From positions 15,690,164-15,754,163 of the forward strand of contig CM049315.1 in NCBI GenBank assembly GCA_026874595.1: a stretch of DNA of 64,000 nt, in the 5' to 3' direction. Of this stretch, positions 24,263-35,115 are shown piece after piece. Under the pieces are notes generated by a model that did not search any database, was not told the origin of the DNA, and was given only the letters and a program-made list of their open reading frames with translations. How positions within the stretch are numbered: position 1 is the stretch's first letter; every line of letters begins with the position of its first letter. The stretch comes from Sipunculus nudus. Taxonomy: Eukaryota > Annelida > Sipuncula > Golfingiida > Sipunculidae. Made by a program: the position numbers and the translations under genes.

Positions 24263-27200
24263 GTAAGTTTGATCATTTTTACAGTATACTTGTTGTATAT
24301 ACCAGTATACGTGAAGATTATATATAAATAAATATATACAATTACATAGGTGCACTTGTGGAACAACGAATCATTATTTTGAAAACCCAAACTGAAATAA
24401 ATGGATTACCGGTAGTCTGCGCATAAAATTACGCCTTTATATTTCATGGAAATTGAGCAGGAAACAAACATTCCTATATGCGAATGGTCAACTTCATATA
24501 ACAGATAACAGTTCAGAAATCCCGGGGTTATCGATGCTGATAAGTTTAAAAACGCGTATATGTGCATCACAATTGTGTACATCGTTTCCCAAAGTTGATA
24601 AAATTCCAGATAGTTAACTTCAAGTACAAATCTTCAAGTATACTTCCAGAACAAATCAATGTTCCTCTCTCCTATGCCCCCTCAATGTTCTTATATATGA
24701 AAAGTAATTGAATATTTAAAGACTTCTGCAATATAGAATCTGCAGAAAACAAGGAATTGATATTCTTACTTTCCATGCATGAAGAACATAAGTGGGGTAA
24801 TACAGGTCAATAATATTATTATTATTGACTATTCAAAATTAAAAGAAATGTTTACGTCATCAGATTTCATCCAAACTCTGATAGCTTGATCAATACTATA
24901 GCATTATTACAGAATAAGAGCTATACAGACATTATATATTAAGAATAATTTTTCTATGATCAGCAATTACGTCTTTTTTTATTGAATTTTTAACATTTTT
25001 TTTTAAATTATACTTTTTTTTATTTGGTAATAATGCTTCTGTAAAATTCAGGTGAAAGGAAAGGCCCACCTGATAGAGCACATTAGCCGTTACTTCGTGT
25101 CGTTGCCGGGTACTATACCACAAAATATATATATGATATAAATTGAAAAAGATGAAAGGGCATTCAGTGAAGTATGTTTAGCAAAACGAAGAATAACAGG
25201 GCTTGGTCTAAAAAGGGTTTTCTGTAGCAGTGATCATAGGCAGACATGGCGGGCATGATGAAAAAGCTAGCGGGACCCCGAGCGTACAAATAATAGCGAG
25301 AGGGTTAAATTGGAGGGTCAGTAATAAGGGGGCATAGAAATTCTGTGACAGAGTCTGAATCCAATGTGACGGACTCACCATAGAGGAATGTATTGGTAAA
25401 ATGACTGGGTTCGAAGAGGGGCTAAAATGTGGGCATGTCTACTTCAGAAGGATCTTCGACAGATAATCAAGATCGGACCCGGAGGCCAAAATCATTTCAC
25501 TTTTATTCGTGTGCAACGGGTCGGAGCGACCGACGGGGCATTGGGGAGGAGAGAAAATTATATATATTGTGGAGTCTCCTCCACGCGGCTTTTCATCTCC
25601 TCCTATTGTTGTTGAATAACGGAGGTCGTGTACTTTTCAGGTGTAATATACCATGTGCCGGTATGCGCGAAATGTGACTTGTCAGTTTCAGATACTGTTA
25701 CATAGCTTGCTATTACGCAGACCGAAGGATGCGTTCTTCGGCACCTCATCCAATTGTTCGGGTCAGATTCTGTCAACACAGGCACTGATAGGGGCTACCG
25801 TGGAAATCTTTGTCAACCTGGCCGAAATTGGCTGCTTTTGTCTGTCGTACCATCTGAACATAAGGCAAATCTATGTATCCTCCTCATACTCATGGTCGGT
25901 CAACAAATGCCCTCTAACCTAAGTTGTACTAAGCGTCGGTCCAGCGTGAACCCACGTACCACACACAAGCGTTACTTCTGTTACCTAGACCTTTTCCCAA
26001 TGCTCCCTTTACTTGCATTGTGTTCACAGGATTTATGTTTATTTCCAACGCCAATTCATCAGTAAAACCCATGTTTGTCTAGCCAGGATAACGGGCGATA
26101 TTAAACAAATGCCCGGGCTACTTATCGCATCTGTGGTTCCTGTCCAAACGCCTTCAAACAAAGCACGGAGGCGCAAAGTAGCGCTCGTTTTCACCCACAT
26201 TTCCCATCACTACTAAGAAAGCTGTTATCTATGTTTAATCAACAATGCTACAATCTGCGCTGGACACCATTTCTCATGCCGGCCTTCCGGTATTAACAGT
26301 TGGTGAGGTTGATTGGTGAATTTACCCTCAGCTGGTTAATGAATGACCATCAAAGCCTACAAACCATGGAAAGGGTTACGTTTCTAATTGTACCCCATTA
26401 TACAGGCCCGCATGTTTTGGGTGTAATTGGCGTGCGGGCCGCTGGACGCGTATGCAAACTGTAAAACCTAGTTAGCGCTAGCCCTTTGATATGTAAGGCA
26501 TGCACATTTACTGCAAATTTAGCTCTTATCAGTTATTTCCTTGAAGGTATTGTTAAGCCATGGTTAGTGGAAAATCTAATGGCGCAAAAAGCCAACTGAT
26601 GGGCGAGATAGAAAAGTCTAAGTGACTTCAAAGTCGGCGAAATGAGAATTATTCTAGTCACAGCCCATCGCGTATATACACCGGAGACCATGGATGGAAA
26701 TGTGTGTGGGAAGAACTGCAAGTTCATACTGTTTAACCTGTTACTGTTAAGGGTTTCTGTAAGCTATATGTTTACTATTCATTTTAGCCTTCTACGAAGC
26801 GTGTCCACGAGTTCTGTAACTCTTTTATCTTTCATTTGCTTGGTTTCCCCGCCTGTCCACACCACACAAATTGAATGTGACAACGCACTATTATCATCAT
26901 CCACAACATTGTATTATCTTTTCGGTAAATATACCATTGAGCGTTCTGCATGGCCTTTAAGTAAGGAAACATTTGTATAGCTAAATCTATTAACTTCTTC
27001 ACATTGTATACAGAACTGAGTATACAGTAGTATACGATCATAAATATATAAATAACGAATGCAGAATTTTAAATACGTTGAAAACAAATACAGTAGATAT
27101 TCTTCTGAATAATTTCAGTTGAGTATAAAATATTATATTAATCTTAATAATATTCCATTTTTTTTATAAAAAAAAAAATTATCCTAGCAACATGTCGTTG

Positions 27201-30200
27201 CTTGACATTATAACCTTAAATGCATATTTTTTTTATAATAATCGATAGCCGAATGTTAAAAAATTTCATTCCTATTTAATATGCAATTATATTATTTAGG
27301 GAAAGATTCTCTCATAATATTGCCTGAACGTTAATTGACTAATTATACATATATGTATCTGCTTCAGTGTTACATGTGTACGTGTTTCATAAGATATTGG
27401 TACCACTCGGACGATGTACTTAAATTAAACGCTTGGATGGTTTAGTATCTCTTACACACATTCCAGCGGTCGGTACACATCCACTTTTGTATTCCCGACA
27501 AAGAAAACATACGGTTCTATCCGTGCAGCTATATATCCTGATTTATGTCATGAGGAACATGTATTTATTATTCTATTAGACGATTTTATACTTTTGCTAA
27601 AAGGTTTATTTATCCCGCCTATATATGTTCAAAAACGAATTGGATTAGAAACATACTGAATGTGATTTTTTTTTTGTATTTTACATAAATACACCAGCCA
27701 TGGAGCACATGTAAATAAGGATAAGAAAATGGTATTGTAATCGTTATTTAATGGAATGGTCAGTGCAACGGTCAGGGAATAGTTGAATGGACATTGGCTA
27801 TTAGAGTTACCAACAAGAAAAGTTCCAGAAATAACAGGGACACAAAAGAGCGACAAAGAGAGGGGGATCCGTAGGGTTGGACAGTGTCCATACAGTAGGA
27901 CAGACAGCGGCATCTTTCATGATACAATCTCGGATTGTTCTTTTCACAAGAAGAATAGAATTAAACGAACCTCTGGTCAGTGAGAGCGGATGCCGTTTAA
28001 CCTCTAACCCGAAGGGTGTGATCTATTCACCCCCTCGAGTCACGGAAGTGATTACCTACAATTGATCGTGCCCTGCCCCAAGGGGTATCCCACGCCCACC
28101 GCTGGCGGGAATGACTTCAGATAGACCGTATCGTATCGTGTTTTGTTTCAGAACAAAAAGTCAGCTCCTGCCATAGAAACATGGACAAATCCTTCAAAAT
28201 CGCAGGGCCCGATAATTTCACCGCCCCTTGAATCTTATAATACACGTGCAAACACGCCAGGGTTTGTAATAAACCCGCACCGCGGCAGTGACCGGCCGGA
28301 TATCTCCGACTGAACTGTTTAAATTCTTCACCCCCTGTCATTACCCCGCCCCGCCCCGCGCACTGACCAGTCGTTGAAATTCCTTTCACTTGATTGTTTA
28401 TATGCATAATTCAGACTTTTGCTCTCTTTTGTTCGCTAACAATATCTGATTCAGAAATGTTTTATTTTTATGTCTTTAATGAACATTGACATTATTTTTT
28501 TCTGGTATTGATGTAAAAAGGTAAACAGGTAAAAGATTTTATTCATGCAATGACGCAATGCCTATTTTTTCTCAGATATTATATATCTGCTTTTAATTTT
28601 GGTAAAGAAATACAGTGAACATTTTCCAAGCTTCTTGTAGTAAGAATTATTGTAATTATAATAAAAAATTATTTTTATTATTATTCATTATTATTTTTTA
28701 TCTTTTTAGATTCCGGCACCTGCAGCGCCTCATCATCTCCCGCTGGTACAGAGAATTATTCCCCCTACGTCATTAACCGTCCCGCCAGCCCCTCTCCACA
28801 ACCTATAGACCTCTCTAAACCAAAGTCACGTGAACAGACACCGGACAAGAACCAGCTATCGCCAAGAGAAGCAACTTTGCATCCAGGGATAATTCGACCT
28901 ATTCCAGATTTCTTCAGGACTCAGCCTATGCACTTGCCGGTATGCCCGTCCCCCTTGCTACATCCTCAGTTTCCTGTTCCGCCCAGCAAGATGCTTATTG
29001 CACAGGCGTTGACGCCGACTATGTCGCCGATGACGTCAGGGCTACCAGCGTCAGTGTCGCCGATCCCAGCTTCGCCTTACGGGCTATCTGAGTTGGCAAA
29101 GAAGTCACCACCTTTGGTTCTGCCCAAACAAGGACCCAGTTCACCGGTCTTGCCTTACAACTCTGTGCCTCATGTGAGTCAAATCTGATCACTTAACCTG
29201 CTTTATTTTATCAATTATAACATCATTACTAGAACAGATTTTAGTTTCAACAAATTTACGACGCAGACCTCCAAATGCTGAAGACTACCTTATTTCGCAC
29301 GTGTCAAGGCAACTTCTTGCACATATTTCAATATTTTGTGGTACATGTTGTTATAAATCATAATTATATTATCATAATTATATTTATACAGTGAAAACCC
29401 GCGACCACCTAATTTATAGTGGTGTCATTGTAATACTTAGGTGGTCATGATGGATTGGTGCTCATGAATTAAAATATTTACTATATTATATTATATTATA
29501 TTATATTATATTATATTATATTATATTATATTATATTATATTATATTATATTATATTATATTATATTATATTTTATTAAATTATATTTTATTATATCATA
29601 TCTTATTATATTATAATTAACAGCGGCCAATGGGATCCATAGAGCTAGTGAATGGTGGGATGGGAATAAAGAATCCAATGCTGGCTAACTCCCGGTGCAA
29701 CACCCAGCCCTCCGTGCAAGAACTTGGTAAGCATAACGAACAGTTAGAAAGCACCGAGTCACTCCAGCCCGTAACCGTAGAAACATTGATAATAAACAGG
29801 TCTTTATAAAGCGCAAGTCATGTGAGAACATCAGCGCATATAATATCGTATTACATAAAGCGCGCTTGATACTTAGCTGAAAGGTATGCCACTAAGAAGA
29901 GGTCGTAGCATCGTTTTTGTCGTGTGAAGCCCTAACCTCCATTTTTCGGCGCACATCGTTTTAATTCAGACTGGAATTAAATGCCCGGTTAGCTAACCCG
30001 TACACCGCTACACAATAACGGCACGTACATCATCCCTCCCAGGGTAACGGCTACAAGTCCTGTCATATTCATATAGAGTAGTGTAAAGAGATGTTAAGAA
30101 GTCTGCTTCTTTGAATGAACCGGGTGTGGAGATGTTTATGAACCATCTCTGTGAATAGCCACGATCTGTTCCTGACCTAGTTTTATGTCTATCAATTTCT

Positions 30201-32814
30201 TCATGAAACCCGCAGGAAATGAGTAATGATATACAGGCAGATTTTTGTTTAGGTTGTATAGCTTTAGTCGTTCGGAAGTTAATCACATTGTAGTTGGTGT
30301 ATTATTAACTGTAATGCATAAATAAACAATTGTTAACACAAGATAGATATATATATATACTTATTTGCGCAACTGGTTTACAAATGATACGCAACAGAGA
30401 TAGACTGTGACATTTCTTTTGGATGAAGATATGCTAATCGATATCATTATTTGTTTTTCTCTACTGTAACTGTAGTTTATATATGTCCAGGTTTCGCAAA
30501 AAAATATTCCGCAATAGTTTACAGTATTTTTCGGGTACATGTACATCACCTTAATAATAAGATTATCACTATGGTTAATCACAGTCATGACTAATAGTCA
30601 GCTTGACTAATTGACGGAGTTTGCCGTGTGTGTGTGGCCTTTCTAACAGCACGTGTCTTGGGCGCCATTTCAGTATGTTAAGGCGTGTTTGAGTATGGCG
30701 AACATATGTGCGCGCGCAGATTTTCAATGCTGCGACATTCGCTGTACCGTAAGTAACAACAATCCACAAAAGAAGCACCTATTAGAGTAGGAAGCAGGTG
30801 TCTCCACGCACAAACTTCCCAGAGGCGGGGCTGAGGGCAACCCACTGTCGACAGGGGGCCCGTGCTCCAACCATGGCTTGTAACAGAAGGGACCGCGTGC
30901 ACGGGTTTACGTGCTGCAATACATTAATTCAGCCAAAGTAAAAGGAATACCGGGGGGCGAGTGTAATTATACCGCGGTACCGTTAAAGACTAGGTTTTCA
31001 AAGTGTGCTTGAACTTCTCTACGCACCGGTTACCTCCTACCGAGTAAATCAAAAGCGACACGACCGGCCGGCTAGGTCGTGATTTAAACCACTTTTAAAT
31101 GCACAGACTTGTAAAACTGACAAAGTTGGTATGCGCCTGTATGATATGAAACAATAACGGTATAATTTAACGGACAAGTCCATAGGTGCATAACTTATCC
31201 TGCTGATTATATACCTTAAGTTATTGTACACCACTGTGATTACATATATAATGCCTGCAGTCGTATACAATGGGTACTACGGCCCCCTCTGACCCCTGTG
31301 GTACTGTCAAAGGATTTTTATTAGAACCCACGAAAAACACCGTTTTAACGCGTGCGTGATCCGCTATACATCAAGTGTGTTCAATGTCCTTTCTATTCAA
31401 CTGCATGACAAGAATACGCTGTCTCACCTGCTACCACAACCAATGGTCACACAGCCTTAAATAGCACACCAACATTCAGGCTGATAATCAAAAATATATG
31501 TGCAAACTCTCTACCGTGATCTATACACGATAATCTACCCACGGAATCAGTGAGAGATCGCCCTCCACCAAGTCTAAACAAACCAGGCTGGACTTGCAGT
31601 AAATATTATCATTGAAACTGACGTGTACCAACGAAATAAACATACACAATGTATATGACTATCACCACTTCTGTTTTGTTCACCGTTTGCGATAAACCAA
31701 GAATTAACCCAATTCTTTAATGTTAAATTATTCTGATTTGAAACCTATTCCAGTAATGTAAATTAACATAAAAGTTTAATTCTAATTTAATTTTTATTTT
31801 ATATAACTAAATCGTAATTCCTTCCGCTTTTCATACTGTCTGAATCATGTCACTAATTCATGTATTTGTTAATTACAGGTGTACAAACAGGTGACAATCA
31901 GTTCCAGTGTAAGGTGTGCAGCAAGGTGTTCCCCTTACAGCGCCTCCTGAACCGCCACGTCAAGTGTCACAGCGACATCAAACGGTACCTGTGTTCCTTC
32001 TGCGGCAAAGGCTTCAACGACACCTTTGACCTCAAGCGGCACACTCGAACCCATACAGGTAATATATGAAATAACGTTATATACGAGTTAGAAGTCAATG
32101 GACGCTTATGTGACTCTGTAAAGAAGAATTTTGATATTCCAAGTATATGAAACAGAATGAGTAACTCAGTATCCGTTAACAGCTGCATACATTCCCTTTT
32201 CATAGAATTGTGAACAAGACCTATTTTTTTCAGCCTATTTATCATAGGTCTGCATATTTTACCTAATTTTGCCTTAGTCTTAGAGTGACTCTGAAACAAG
32301 TCATTTTGTTCTTTAGTCCCAAAAAATTACCAATTTAATATGATACTCTTTATGTATTATGTTATTTGTTTACTGAATATCAGATACATTACAGGTTAAT
32401 ATCATGTAAAACCAGGCACAATCAGCGCAAAAGGTGTTTAAATTGCTGTACATATTCCTCAGTATTTCTTAATTTATTAAATGTTATTACTAGCTATATA
32501 AAAATATGGGTTTTTTTCCAGGTGTCCGTCCGTACAAGTGTGACATGTGTGATAAAGCCTTCACTCAGCGCTGCTCCCTAGAGTCTCACTGTAGAAAAGT
32601 CCACAATGTCAAGTTTAGCTACGCCTACAAGGAACGCCGCCACAAGATGTACGTCTGTGAGGACTGCGGCTACACGTCGGGTGACCCAACAGTTCACTAT
32701 AACCATCTTAAAAAGAACCATCCCCACTCCCCCGCCCTGCTCAAGTGCTACGACAAACGCCAGTTCAAGTTCGAAGGCACCGACGTTCCCAACGGAGTAT
32801 TCCAGCTCTCATGA
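24001..32814 (+). CDS. ovo: Ovo/Ovo-like (shavenbaby, OVOL) C2H2 zinc-finger transcription factor, five exons
   Basis: Joined exons are 24001-24262, 28710-29173, 29624-29726, 31879-32058 and 32522-32814, giving 433 residues. The N-terminus MPKAFLVRKTR is a SNAG-type peptide like that of OVOL proteins. PIDLS at residues 119-123 matches the PxDLS core bound by the CtBP corepressor. Residues about 90-240 are Pro/Ser-rich and probably disordered. Four C2H2 fingers follow: C287/C290/H303/H307, C315/C318/H331/H335, C343/C346/H359/H364 and C382/C385/H398/H403. The long linker before finger 4, with an RRHKMYVCEDCG sequence, is the Ovo family hallmark. Family members are nuclear DNA-binding regulators of epidermal and germline differentiation; that role here is by homology. 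The start is fixed by an in-frame TGA at 23989-23991. All introns are GT-AG with matching phases (1, 0, 1, 1). A repressor role is inferred from the SNAG and PxDLS motifs. Family identity is very secure; isoform structure is not. Confidence 0.96.
24263..28709 (+). other. ovo: ovo intron 1
   Basis: A 4447-bp GT-AG phase 1 intron. It is AT-rich overall with GC-richer islands at about 25240-26460 and 28060-28390. The second includes a run of overlapping GC boxes at 28344-28361. Short open frames in these islands have no recognisable protein similarity, and I treat them as non-coding. Confidence 0.9.
28344..28361. promoter_or_regulatory. Overlapping GC boxes in ovo intron 1
   Basis: The run CCCCGCCCCGCCCCGCGC matches the Sp/KLF binding consensus in tandem, within a CpG-richer island about 350 bases upstream of exon 2. 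It could be an enhancer or an internal promoter. No TATA or Inr was recognised next to it. Confidence 0.35.
28710..29173 (+). CDS. ovo: ovo coding exon 2 (PxDLS motif, Pro/Ser-rich region)
   Basis: The acceptor is a T-rich tract ending in ttttag at 28709, and the donor is gtgagt at 29174. The exon completes Asp88 and runs to His242. It carries PIDLS at residues 119-123 and many SP/TP dipeptides. The middle domain has no recognisable fold, as is usual for the family. Confidence 0.93.
29174..29623 (+). other. ovo: ovo intron 2
   Basis: A 450-bp phase 0 intron. It contains a perfect 10-bp inverted repeat (GACCACCTAA at 29403-29412 and TTAGGTGGTC at 29437-29446) and a TTATA microsatellite that reaches to within about 50 bases of the acceptor. 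Confidence 0.9.
29483..29613. repeat. (TTATA)n microsatellite in ovo intron 2
   Basis: About 18 perfect units to 29571, then degenerate to 29613, ten bases before the exon 3 acceptor. Confidence 0.97.
29624..29726 (+). CDS. ovo: ovo coding exon 3
   Basis: The acceptor is taacag at 29623 and the donor is gtaagc at 29727. The exon encodes residues 243-276 plus one base. It begins in phase 0, so it is the only coding exon that the upstream candidate exon at 22338-22459 could join in frame. The acceptor lacks a clear polypyrimidine tract because a TTATA microsatellite sits directly upstream. Confidence 0.88.
29727..31878 (+). other. ovo: ovo intron 3
   Basis: A 2152-bp phase 1 intron with no recognisable gene inside. 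The stretch 30600-31060 is GC-richer than its surroundings and could hold regulatory DNA. Confidence 0.9.
31879..32058 (+). CDS. ovo: ovo coding exon 4 (zinc fingers 1 and 2)
   Basis: This exon encodes residues 277-336, including both CX2CX12HX3H fingers. The donor gtaata is at 32059, inside the THTG linker. The acceptor is attacag at 31878. A second acceptor-like CAG 12 nt downstream (31888-31890) would keep the frame and drop four residues. Confidence 0.95.
32059..32521 (+). other. ovo: ovo intron 4
   Basis: A 463-bp phase 1 intron located between fingers 2 and 3, in the TGEKP-type linker. The sequence is AT-rich with a pyrimidine tract at the 3' end. Confidence 0.92.
32522..32814 (+). CDS. 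ovo: ovo coding exon 5 (zinc fingers 3 and 4, C-terminus)
   Basis: The acceptor is a strong T-rich tract ending in ttccag at 32521. The exon completes the linker glycine and encodes VRPYKCDMC onward, fingers 3 and 4, and a short tail ending in QLS. The TGA stop is at 32812-32814. Both fingers have HX4H spacing. Confidence 0.96.
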
Positions 32815-33123
32815 CCTGCGACATGATCACCTGATCAGTATGCAAATGAACTGCATGGATTTTTACCAAATGCCTTTCGCGGCTATACCGGTGCTATACT
32901 TTAATACAAAACTGCAAAAACAACCATTCTTGGTTGCATATTGCCTTACTTAGTGACAATTTGTTTGTGATTAAGAAATCTCTTTGATTCATTGATGTAT
33001 TCCGCGGTTTTTCAAATTCTCTCACTTGTTGTCGTAGTCCCTTGACTTATACTGCTGGCGGTTATAGCCAAGGTCGGTTCAGAAAATGTGTTGATTTTTC
33101 CAAAAAGAGTCACTTATTTTCTC

Positions 33124-33195
33124 TGTATATACTACCATTATTTTAATGTCATCAGTGCCACCATTACATCATTTTTATCATCAGAATTGTATATA
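33124..33195 (+). promoter_or_regulatory. Two Pumilio-type response elements in the ovo 3' UTR
   Basis: TGTATATA occurs at 33124-33131 and 33188-33195, both matching the PUF consensus UGUANAUA. Post-transcriptional control is an inference from motif matches in AT-rich DNA, so chance is not excluded. Confidence 0.4.
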
Positions 33196-33398
33196 GATTT
33201 GTATACACTTTCACCCTGCATGATTCTCGTTTTTATGCACAAGATATCATATCAACTAACTCTCTGACCAGGCGCTAGCTGTGTTCACTTAAAATCAACC
33301 AAATGAATATCATTGCCTGGACAAATTGCCTGACCAGTGTGTCTGGCGGTATACTTTTGTACTGCGCGTTCAGATTATAGTAGATTATAGATTTTTAT

Positions 33399-33404
33399 AA
33401 TAAA
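33399..33404 (+). terminator. Polyadenylation signal AATAAA of ovo
   Basis: A canonical hexamer 585 bases after the stop codon and about 85 bases before the minisatellite begins. It is the first AATAAA after the stop in this orientation that I saw. Confidence 0.7.
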
Positions 33405-33487
33405 ATTTGGTGAATTTTATTGAGTGTTCATCCTTGTCTCTTCCCTTAAATTTGTGGGTATTTTGTCCAAGTGGAGGTTACCATAAA

Positions 33488-34729
33488 TAGAGAGAGAGGC
33501 AGACAGACAGACAGACAGAGACAGATAGAGAGAGGCAGACAGACAGACAGACAGAGACAGATAGAGAGAGGCAGACAGACAGACAGACAGAGACAGATAG
33601 AGAGAGACAGACAGACAGAGACAGATAGAGAGAGACAGACAGACAGACAGAGACAGATAGAGAGAGGCAGACAGACAGACAGAGACAGATAGAGAGAGGC
33701 AGACAGACAGACAGAGACAGATAGAGAGAGACAGACAGACAGACAGAGACAGATAGAGAGAGGCAGACAGACAGACAGAGACAGATAGAGAGAGGCAGAC
33801 AGACAGACAGACAGACAGAGACAGATAGAGAGAGGCAGACAGACAGACAGAGACAGATAGAGAGAGACAGACAGACAGACAGAGACAGATAGAGAGAGAC
33901 AGACAGACAGACAGAGACAGATAGAGAGAGGCAGACAGACAGACAGAGACAGATAGAGAGAGGCAGACAGACAGACAGAGACAGATAGAGAGAGACAGAC
34001 AGACAGACAGAGACAGATAGAGAGAGACAGACAGACAGACAGAGACAGATAGAGAGAGGCAGACAGACAGACAGAGACAGATAGAGAGAGGCAGACAGAC
34101 AGACAGAGACAGATAGAGAGAGACAGACAGACAGAGACAGATAGAGAGAGACAGACAGACAGACAGAGACAGATAGAGAGAGGCAGACAGACAGACAGAG
34201 ACAGATAGAGAGAGGCAGACAGACAGACAGAGACAGATAGAGAGAGACAGACAGACAGAGACAGATAGAGAGAGACAGACAGACAGACAGAGACAGATAG
34301 AGAGAGGCAGACAGACAGACAGAGACAGATAGAGAGAGACAGACAGAGACAGATAGAGAGAGACAGACAGACAGACAGAGACAGATAGAGAGAGGCAGAC
34401 AGACAGACAGAGACAGATAGAGAGAGGTAGACAGACAGACAGAGACAGATAGAGAGAGACAGACAGACAGACAGAGACAGATAGAGAGAGGCAGACAGAC
34501 AGACAGAGACAGATAGAGAGAGGCAGACAGACAGACAGACAGACAGAGACAGATAGAGAGAGGCAGACAGACAGAGACAGATAGAGAGAGGCAGACAGAC
34601 AGACAGAGACAGATAGAGAGAGGCAGACAGACAGACAGAGACAGATAGAGAGAGACAGACAGACAGACAGAGACAGATAGAGAGAGGCAGACAGACAGAC
34701 AGAGACAGATAGAGAGAGACAGACAGACA
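33488..34729. repeat. Large GA/CAGA minisatellite downstream of ovo
   Basis: About 1.24 kb of tandem units built from AGATAGAGAGAGGC or GAC followed by two to five AGAC and an AGAGAC. Unit lengths are mostly 32 bp with 28-, 36- and 40-bp variants. A single-site G/A variant (gaggc versus gagac) and the AGAC copy number vary between units. Every minus-strand frame is open across it, which explains the Leu/Ser/Val/Cys-rich open frames of about 460-506 codons. I do not regard these as genes. Confidence 0.95.
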
Positions 34730-35115
34730 ATATAGAGAGTATGAGAGGGGGGGGGGAGAAAAAGGAACAGAAAAAAGACAGAGATCGAATGAGAGGGAGG
34801 TACAGAAAGTGAGAGACGGACAGACAGACAGACAAAGCGACGGACAAACAAAAATATAGAGTATGAGAGTGCAGAAAGAGCGACAGAAAAAAGACAGAGA
34901 GATAAAATAAGAGGGAGGCACAGAAAGAGGGAAGGAGAAAGACCGAGAGAGGAAGACAGACAACACTATTTAGAGAATATGAGAGTGCAGAAAAAGGAAC
35001 AGAAAAAAAGACACAGAGATAGAGAGACCGAGAGAGAGGGGGGTACAGAAAGTGAGAGACAGAGAGAGAAAAAAAGAGTGACCGAGAGACAAAGACAGAA
35101 AGAGTAACAAGAGGA
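34730..35115. repeat. Degenerate purine-rich tail of the minisatellite
   Basis: The purine strand continues with degenerate GAGA/GACAGA text. It also contains a short higher-order repeat: a phrase with 'tatagagagtatgagag' recurs in altered form near 34732, 34855 and 34970. It looks like an older, decayed part of the same array. Confidence 0.75.

Larger units (their letters stand above)
32815..33420 (+). other. ovo: ovo 3' untranslated region
   Basis: This AT-rich stretch runs from the stop codon to just past AATAAA (33399-33404), with a G/T-rich stretch (33419-33440) suitable as a downstream polyadenylation element. It contains two UGUAUAUA matches to the Pumilio recognition element (33124-33131 and 33188-33195). 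The exact cleavage site cannot be fixed from sequence alone. Confidence 0.75.

Noticed and set aside
24143-24331. Other frames on both strands across ovo exon 1
   Set aside because: Shadows of the SNAG-containing exon. Only the 24001 frame joins the downstream exons in phase.
29483-29613. CRISPR-like array
   Set aside because: The regularity is a pure pentanucleotide microsatellite with no spacers, in a eukaryotic intron.
32606-32953. 115-codon + strand frame overlapping the last ovo exon
   Set aside because: Out-of-frame shadow of exon 5. The real frame encodes zinc fingers 3 and 4 with all ligands in place.
33417-34966. Three overlapping minus-strand open frames of about 460-506 codons rich in Leu, Ser, Val and Cys
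   Set aside because: They arise because the GA/CAGA minisatellite lacks stop codons in every minus-strand frame. The peptides are the same repeat read in three frames, with no domain and no independent coding evidence.
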